NCBI RefSeq assembly: GCF_014633365.1
Contig: NC_068344.1
Location: forward strand, 11,423,669-11,487,668
DNA length: 64,000 nt
Origin: Diospyros lotus
Taxonomy: Eukaryota; Streptophyta; Magnoliopsida; Ericales; Ebenaceae
Direction: 5' to 3'
Shown here: positions 57,636 to 64,000 of the stretch, one piece after another
How the letters are laid out: the number at the start of each line of letters is the position of its first letter
How positions within the stretch are numbered: the stretch's first letter is position 1
Translations under genes and position numbers: made by a program
The notes under the pieces: generated by a model
Told to the model about the DNA's origin: nothing
Database searches by the model: none
Seen by the model: the letters and a program-made list of their open reading frames with translations, nothing else

Positions 57636-58400
57636 TATATTATTAATCATGTCATGACAATACAAAAACCAAGATGACCCCAAGAACTTCACTCTTAACT
57701 ATACCAAAGCTCCTATGCTCTTCTGGGAACAGTTTTTTCTTTTTATTTATTTAGCTGAATAAGACCTTTTATTGAACAAGGAAGGAATGGAGATCAAGCA
57801 ATTGAACAGAGAAATTGAACCAAAATTGAACAAAGAGACTGAAGCAAGGGATTGAACAGAGAAAATTAACAAAGGAACAGGAAGCCAGTGGGGGAAGTGT
57901 ACTCATCCTATCCCTGTTTCACATCCATGCTTCCATAATCCAGATGATTCCTTTCTTTTTAGCAAAGGGCTTTCATGTGTGCTGAAAGGTGAAGGTCATC
58001 TTTAACCAAGTAACCGATTTTTTTTTTTTTTTTTAATTTCTTTTTTAGCCCATGAGGCAACTTCATGGGCTATTGTATCTCTAGGAACAAAGGTCAGCAG
58101 CCAACCTTTTTGGGAATTTATGATTGTTTGGACATCTATCATAGAAGAAAGTCTAGCAAAGATCCTCAAGGTGCTTTTTCAGGCATAAAACCACCATCTC
58201 TTCTGTATTCAGTGTAGAAGATCTCTATTTTCGTATTTTTTCACAAAGGAACGCCTACAAACATTAGAAGCTTCTTTGTTGCCATCTTTCTATATGGAGA
58301 CTTTGCACTCTGGGGATTAAGCACTAGAGCCATCTACTCTCAAATATCTTGAAACATGAAAAAATCTTTATTTGTTGGATATATATATTTTTTTAGTACA
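57636..58400 (-). pseudogene. LINE-like RNase H remnant
   Basis: Minus strand 58170-58045 reads RIFARLSSMIDVQTIINSQK then GWLLTFVPRDTIAHEVASWA, the end of a plant RNase H-like (RVT_3) domain, in which a phrase like FVPR-AHxxA-WA is characteristic. The surrounding frames are broken, and no RT or endonuclease is seen. It could come from a LINE or from a host RNase H-like gene fragment. Confidence 0.45.
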
Positions 58401-58784
58401 GTTAAAAAATGCTTCGGAGTACTTAACGAATTGTTTGTAGTTATAATCAATCAATCGTTCACTTGTTAAAGAAGAAAACGATAGAACCATTAATTAATAC
58501 TGGATTATACAAAATTTTATGAAATAAAAAATTCTCCAAAATAGTTTTAATTAGATATGAGAACCAAAATTGGGCTATGACAATTGTCAGGGGTGTTGTT
58601 CAAAGACTAACCATGACTAAAGCAAAACGTGGGTAAAACTTAGTTGATAATTGTCAGCGAGGCCAGGGACTATCTATATAATAAGTGGACTGGATAAATA
58701 AACGTTTGGTAATTTGGCAATATTGACTCTTGAGTTATTTTAATGTCTATAGACGTTCTTTCTTGAAAATGTAAGGCGTGTTTT
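58401..58784. other. No feature seen
   Basis: AT-rich intergenic-looking sequence, nothing supported. Confidence 0.35.
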
Positions 58785-59610
58785 CTTTGTTATTTTTAGT
58801 TTATTTTTAATTTTTTAAAACAATAAAAAAGTATTTATTTATATATTTAAAAAATGTATTTTCAAAAATAAAAAAAAATTATAAAAAAAATCCAAAACAA
58901 CAAAAAAAAAACGTTTTGGGTGTTTTCATCTAAACACGTTGAAAAAACCCAAAATACGGAAAATGCAAGTGCTGCTTCTTCTCTTTCCAAAAGCCGATTC
59001 CTCTCCTCTTCGTTCTCTTTTCTGTATTTTCTTTTCTTCCAGATCTGCTGCCATCATTTTTGCTATAGAGAGCACTATTGTCGTCGACCAGCAACCCAAA
59101 TCAGCTGCCTCCAATTGTTGAACAGCCATCGTCGTCCTCCTTGAGCCACTACTATCGTTCATCCTCCTCCAGCCACCGTCGTCAAACGACCATCGTCATC
59201 GTCCTCCAGCAATCCAAATCTGTCATCTTCGACTGCCGAACGACCATCCTCTTCCTTCTCCAACCATTATCGCCGATCATCCTCCAGCCACCGTGGCCAA
59301 ACGATCATCATCGTAGTCCTCAAAATGTATATGTTATTTAATAACTTCAAAATGTATATATTATTTAATAATATACTAGCATTAAATTATTCTAATTTAC
59401 TGAATAATTAATTTCTTTAAATAAAATATCATAAAATAATTTTTTCTCAAAATTTCAAAATAAACACGTTTTTCACTTTTTAGTTTTGAAAAATAATTTT
59501 TTAGAATAACAAAAAGAATACATTTTTAACAATCTCAAAACAGACATTCAAAACATAAAACTGAAAATGAATTTAAAACTCAAACTTAAAAATTGAAACA
59601 CATAACACCA
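58785..59610. mobile_element. Possible non-autonomous DNA transposon with GC-richer core
   Basis: The left edge GGCGTGTTTTCTTTG and the inverted right edge GGTGTTATGTGTTTC, followed by T-rich text, resemble loose terminal inverted repeats. The core (58920-59320) has repeated CATCCTCCAGCCACCGT phrases and can be read open for 60-87 codons as Ser-rich text without a domain. No target-site duplication was found. Confidence 0.25.
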
Positions 59611-59654
59611 CCTAAGCATTGCTTTGATTTGACTCTTGTTAGTTTGTTTTGATT

Positions 59655-60480
59655 AGCATTGATTAGATCCTCCTCCTCTTCTCTTCTCTTCTCTTCTCTT
59701 CTCTCCTATTTGGGTGCTGTGCTGAGAAAACCCAAGATAAAGGGAAAGAACAGAAACTTTGAACTGTTTTCCTTGCTGTTTTACTAGTGGTTTCTCTTAG
59801 TTGGTAATCACTAGCAGCTGCTTTTGTGAGCTTACAAGTATGTGGACAGTGGAGTATTCTGGGGATAGTCTTTTGTGGTTTTATAAACTCGAGCTTGAGC
59901 CTAGTTTTTTTCCTGTTCTTAGTAATGCTTTTGTTGCTTCAGATGTGTGCTTATTTTCCCAGGTATTCTTTCAGCTTTCTGTCTATCTTGGACGTTAGTT
60001 TTTTTCTGTCGATTCCTCTCCTCTGATTGCTATGTTTTGGGGTCACATGAATTGAATCAAAATCCCTTTTAGTTCCAGTTGCTGGGAATTGTTGCCGGCC
60101 GGGCGATTATGAATATGATTGGAAATATATATGATGTTATTATTGATATGGTTTTGTTATTGGTTTAGGAAGTTGATATATCTTCAGCAATGTAATCAAA
60201 GAGATTGATTGATTTGAGAATATTCATTGAGATTTGTTTTCTCTCTCTCCATCCCTTCTTCACCTTCTTCTTCCTTCTCTTTTCTCCAACTTTCCGCTAT
60301 TTTTCCCCTTGCTGTCTGCATCACCAAGACCTGCTGTGGTTTACTTCTAGATTTTCTAAGGTTCATAATTTGTAGGCTAGTTTTTTACCAGCCCATATGC
60401 TACTTCCTGCCTTACGCCAAGTTTAATTGTGATATTTTAATTTACTTTATAGCTTCATCTAACTTTTGAATATTTGGTGC
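59655..60480 (+). other. Possible 5' leader or first exon of an unknown gene
   Basis: A TCTTC run (59670-59706) is followed by an ATG at 59839 (MWTVEYSGDSLLWFYK) that stays open to CCCAG|GTATTC at about 59962, a donor-like site. A second CT-rich zone follows (60238-60310). No domain is recognised and no second exon could be linked. It may equally be repeat DNA. Confidence 0.2.
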
Positions 60481-60532
60481 ATTGCATACAGTTGAGTTGG
60501 ATGGTTTGAATTCATTAGATATATATATATAT

Positions 60533-61275
60533 ATATCTATATAATAAAACAGAATGATTTTTGAAAATGTAAAGTGAGACATTTCAATGGCTGGGATCAA
60601 TTTCTAATTGATTGATGGCTGGGATTAAAAATTTTCCCGCCCTTAACCGCGCATAACGCAACCATCTTCCTTCCAAACACACTCACAGCGCAGCCATCTA
60701 TATAATAAAACAGGATAATTTTTGAAAATGTCTAAAAGGGATACATTTCAATGGTTGGGATCAATTTCTAATAGATTGATGGTTGGGATTAAAAATTTTC
60801 CCGCCCATAGCCACGCATAGCGCAGCTATTTTTCTTCCAAACACACCCATAGCGCAGCCATCTTTCATATACACACTCACATATATATATCTATATACAC
60901 ACCGAACTAGCGATAGGGGCGAACCAGTAGTCTGTAAGGGGTGAACCAGTGGCAGGGGAGGCCGTGCAGCAGCGGTGGCTGGTTATGGAGGCTGATCGAG
61001 GTCTCAACGGAGGTGGAAGGCGGGCACGACGAAGTGGCCAGGAGCGTTAGTGGTCGGCGATGGTTGAAGCAGCTGCGGCGGTCGATGGCTGAAGACGCAG
61101 GGGACCAATTGCGGTGGCTCGTGGCAGTTGGAGGCGACAGGCGGTGGCGAGGCTGGCTACAACGGTGACCGGAGGAGGCCTAGGCGGCGCTGATCGACAG
61201 CAGCTCTGCGCGTAAGAGAGCTGTGCGCATGAAGAAGAAGAGGAAGGAAGAAAAAATAAAAAAATAAAATAAAAT
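60533..61275 (+). mobile_element. Helitron-like repeat with duplicated 5' end
   Basis: TCTATATAATAAAACAG, similar to plant Helitron 5' termini, occurs at about 60535 and again at about 60698. Both are followed by TTTTTGAAAATGT and by TTCAATGG-TGGGATCAATTTC, so about 163 bp is duplicated. A GC-rich core with GGCGGTGGC-like text and an AAAATAAAATAAAAT run follow. No CTRR 3' end with hairpin was found. The 75-codon ORF in the core has no domain. Confidence 0.4.
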
Positions 61276-61880
61276 AAAATATCAAACTTAGTCTTTAAGC
61301 TGAAAAAACTAACAACAATTAATAATTTAAAAGAAAAAAAAAAGGAATTTAACTACTAACCCTAATCAATTCATAAAACTCAAGCAAAATCTTAATTAAC
61401 CTCTAAAGAAATTAAAATGCCAATAAGTCCATGACCTAAGCACAATTCAATTTATTTTTAAGTAACAAAATCAAATTAATCTCAAATTTATCTTTAATTG
61501 CGAAAATAAAGTAATTTTAACTTTAAAAATTAGAACACAAATATAGTGTTTTAAAATTCAATCAAAAACTATATTAAATAAAAAAACAAGAAATTTTTAA
61601 AAATTATTATTTAAAATGTCAATAAAAAAACCATGTTTACTAAGACAAAAATAAGAAAACTTAACAAAGTTAATTCTTTAAAAATGATCTTACTACCAAA
61701 ATTCAAAAATGAAATGGATTTTGTTGTGTTATGGACGAATTGATTTTTGTACTTTTTTGGAATAAATTGAGATTTTGTTTAGGTTTAAGATCTATTTAAA
61801 GTTAGTAGTTATACTTTTTATTTTTTTTTATCTATTTTTCCTTCCCAAATTATCAAGTGGTGCAAATTTCTTTTACTTAG
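61276..61880. other. AT-rich DNA, no feature
   Basis: Low-complexity A-rich sequence, nothing supported. Confidence 0.4.
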
Positions 61881-62015
61881 CCGTAAGTTTGGTATTTTAA
61901 TTGTCAATGATTTGTAATAATAAAATTATATGTAATTATTTAAAATTAATCGAAAGCATTATAGCTATTTTCTTTTTTTATTGCATAAATTTATTTTTGT
62001 TTATTTAAAAATGAT
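61881..62015. repeat. Second copy of the AT-rich dispersed repeat
   Basis: Matches 225-345 in order and orientation, from TAAGTTTGGTATTTTAAT to TTTAAAAATGATATTTA-like text, with several small indels. Confidence 0.55.
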
Positions 62016-62556
62016 ATTTAAATTAAATTATTGATAAAAATAAAATTATAAAAAAATGATATTTAAATTAATTCTATCTATTGAAACTATTTGACTTTCA
62101 TCCAAAACATCGACGCATGGTCATCACATGCAACACAACATTGTATAATTTATGTGGTTTTGACATCTAGGATTATTTGTTGGAACAACAATACAAATAT
62201 GACTATAATAACAGTAAAAACCCCTGGAAATACTACAGACCCAATAAGCAAGTAGCAATAACAAAATTTGTATATTAATTCACCCACAGAACTTCCACAC
62301 AGAAATAATCAACAATGTTTCATCAGCACCATATATATGTATGTATCTTTTTGAAAATTAATTTGGGGCTTGAGAAACGTGTTAGAGGCTCAAAAATAGA
62401 ATCAAGACACAGGGTGACGGCCAAGAAGGCTTCAAGCTAGCGGGAGTGCGTGCAAGTCGAGAATTGGTCGTTTCAAGGCAAGTTCCTATCTCTATCATCG
62501 TGTTTTTCAATCCCTATGCAATTCTCTGTCAATTAAAAATAAATACGTGTGGTAAC
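62016..62556. other. Unassigned sequence
   Basis: No ORF or repeat could be supported. Confidence 0.35.
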
Positions 62557-63110
62557 TATTTATATAATAAAGCAAAATAATTTTTTGAAAATGTCTAAAA
62601 TGTATTAGAGATACATTTTGATCTTATGATTGAGATGAGTTTTGAATGTTGGTAAATGATTGAGATGAATTAGACTTCCCGCCCAACTTTTCTCTCTTCC
62701 ACTCCCTCTCTCTTACAGGCCCACCCACTCACTCTCTCACACAGGCATATACATACAGAGGCATATATACACACACATACACATATACACACATACGCAT
62801 ACATATATATACACGCACACGCATATACACACTTACACTCGTGCGATGTGCTCACTGCAAGGGGCAACGGACGGCAAATGCTGCTCGCGATGGTGGGGGG
62901 TGACGACGGTGCTCGCATCAGTTAGCCGCTAGTAGCGGCCGGCCCATTGCCCCCAATCAATAGTCGAAGGCAGCTGGCGTAGGTGGGAGAAAGAAGAATA
63001 TGGGAAGGAAAAATGGGAAAAAGAAAAGAAAAAAAAGGAAAACTAAAAAAAAATAAAATAAAATATAAAATATAAAAAAGAAAGAGAAAATAGGGGGAAA
63101 TGACATTGTT
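62557..63110 (+). mobile_element. Second Helitron-like repeat
   Basis: TTTATATAATAAAGCAAAATA followed by TTTTTTGAAAATGTCTAAAA matches the start of 60698 onward. As there, a CACATATACA-rich stretch (62745-62835), a GC-rich core and an AAAATAAAATAAAAT run follow. The ends are not defined. Confidence 0.38.
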
Positions 63111-64000
63111 GATGGGTGGGTTTTAGCATAAGGGAGGTAGCCAAATAGGTGACGCGGGTGTAAGCGTTTGCTGGGTTTCTCCTGTAGATTGATTGATGTA
63201 AAAATAATTATTTTTAAATTATTTACATTATGCGAGACAATGTAAAATAAGTATTGGTTTGGTTGAATTAAACCATTGGTTGGTGTTGTTTGAAAATTGT
63301 TGATGGGTGGGTTTTGCGGGTCGGATTCCTTTCCTGTTGTTTTTATTTTTTTATTTTTTGTGAAAATATTTAAAAAGAATTTATTTATTTATTTATTTTA
63401 TTAATTCTATTTTTTTAATTTAGGCACAAGGGTTTGGGAACAATGGTTCCCAACCACTCACGGTCGCGGCCATGGCAGCCAACGACAACTGATATGTATT
63501 GTTTGATATTTAATTTTTAATTTAATTTATTTAAATTGTATAACACTTACTGATGTGTTTTATTATATAGATTTAGTAATTTTTTTTATTATAAAATATT
63601 AACAAGTATATACAATAATTTTTATTTTTATTTTTTTGTTCAGTGTTTATAATTTTTTTTACTTTCTCTTATATTTTGATCTACAATATATTGGTAAATA
63701 TTATAAATCTTATATGTTTATTTATTATTTAAATTTTGTAGAGTATTTAATATAAGAAAAATTATTACAAATTCTTCATAATTTTTAATATAATATATAT
63801 AAATTATAATTATATTTTAATTTTAATATTATTTATTCAGTATCTTTAAACACAGATGTACACTAATATATATATATATATATTTCCTTTCTATAATGGG
63901 CAATGATTAGGTCAGGGTATCCCTATGGTACATGGTTATTAGTTATCTTATTTTCTGTGAATTTGTGCATCTCCAGCAACAACACTTTTTTTCTTCGTCT
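63111..64000. other. AT-rich DNA
   Basis: The phrase TTGTTGATGGGTGGGTTTT occurs at about 63105 and again at about 63297, a 190-bp direct repeat. The rest is AT-rich with a TATATA run near 63870. No gene is seen. Confidence 0.4.

Noticed and set aside
60941..61168. 75-codon ORF in the first Helitron-like core
   Set aside because: G-rich simple-sequence composition and no domain. The matching part of the second copy does not keep the frame.

Overview
The window is nuclear DNA of a flowering plant. It is AT-rich and almost entirely built from nested LTR retrotransposons with plant-specific lineages (Sirevirus-type Ty1/copia, Tekay-type chromovirus, a Tat-like LTR). The only recognisable host gene is a wrecked copy of the spliceosomal HAT-repeat factor SYF1 (XAB2 homologue) on the minus strand. 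No intact host gene, rRNA, tRNA, CRISPR array or bacterial feature is supported. The texture is that of pericentromeric or otherwise repeat-dense chromatin. The species cannot be named from this sequence.

Layout. 1-4080: AT-rich DNA with a six-copy 153-bp satellite (545-1472), a probable decayed copia LTR carrying a CTCGAG palindrome cluster (2285-3560) and a CT microsatellite. 4090-4549, 12883-13318 and 25404-25422: three surviving pieces of SYF1 coding sequence, with five Gln codons turned into stops and at least two frameshifts. Its intron holds a MITE-like repeat and two solo LTRs (6749-9709 forward, 10069-12620 reverse) sitting in an older repeat. Its last-but-one recognisable exon is cut by a third solo LTR (13319-25403). 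That LTR is itself split by a complete but coding-dead, young Ty1/copia element (15678-25001). A fourth, Tekay-like solo LTR lies at 25488-28023.

28262-29263 holds LTR-like repeats and a CACTA transposon end. 29475-54488 is one Sirevirus-type element on the minus strand (about 9.4 kb of its own sequence), expanded to 25 kb by four insertions: solo LTRs at 30020-32645, 33690-35121 and 35209-39029, and a two-LTR Tekay element at 42754-50495. 54489-57635 has a 56/57-bp tandem array, a minus-strand promoter-like block with three as-1-like repeats, a GGGCTT repeat and a truncated LTR. 57636-64000 has a LINE-like RNase H remnant, a possible first exon, two Helitron-like repeats and AT-rich DNA.

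How the parts relate. Target-site duplications give the insertion order: SYF1 and the Sirevirus are oldest, then the solo LTRs and Tekay element, and the copia element at 15678 is youngest. The most unusual signal runs across elements. At least seven separate LTRs or leaders carry arrays of 10-12-bp perfect palindromes, all centred on TCGA but with different flanks (CATTCGAATG, TTGGTCGACCAA, AAGTCGACTT and others). In the Sirevirus the array sits about 45-55 bp upstream of a TATA box in both LTRs. It recurs with the same spacing ahead of the env-like ORF, which suggests an internal promoter. One solo-LTR family also shares a conserved branch point, polypyrimidine and CATTCCAG|GTAAGG module that looks like a recursive splice site.
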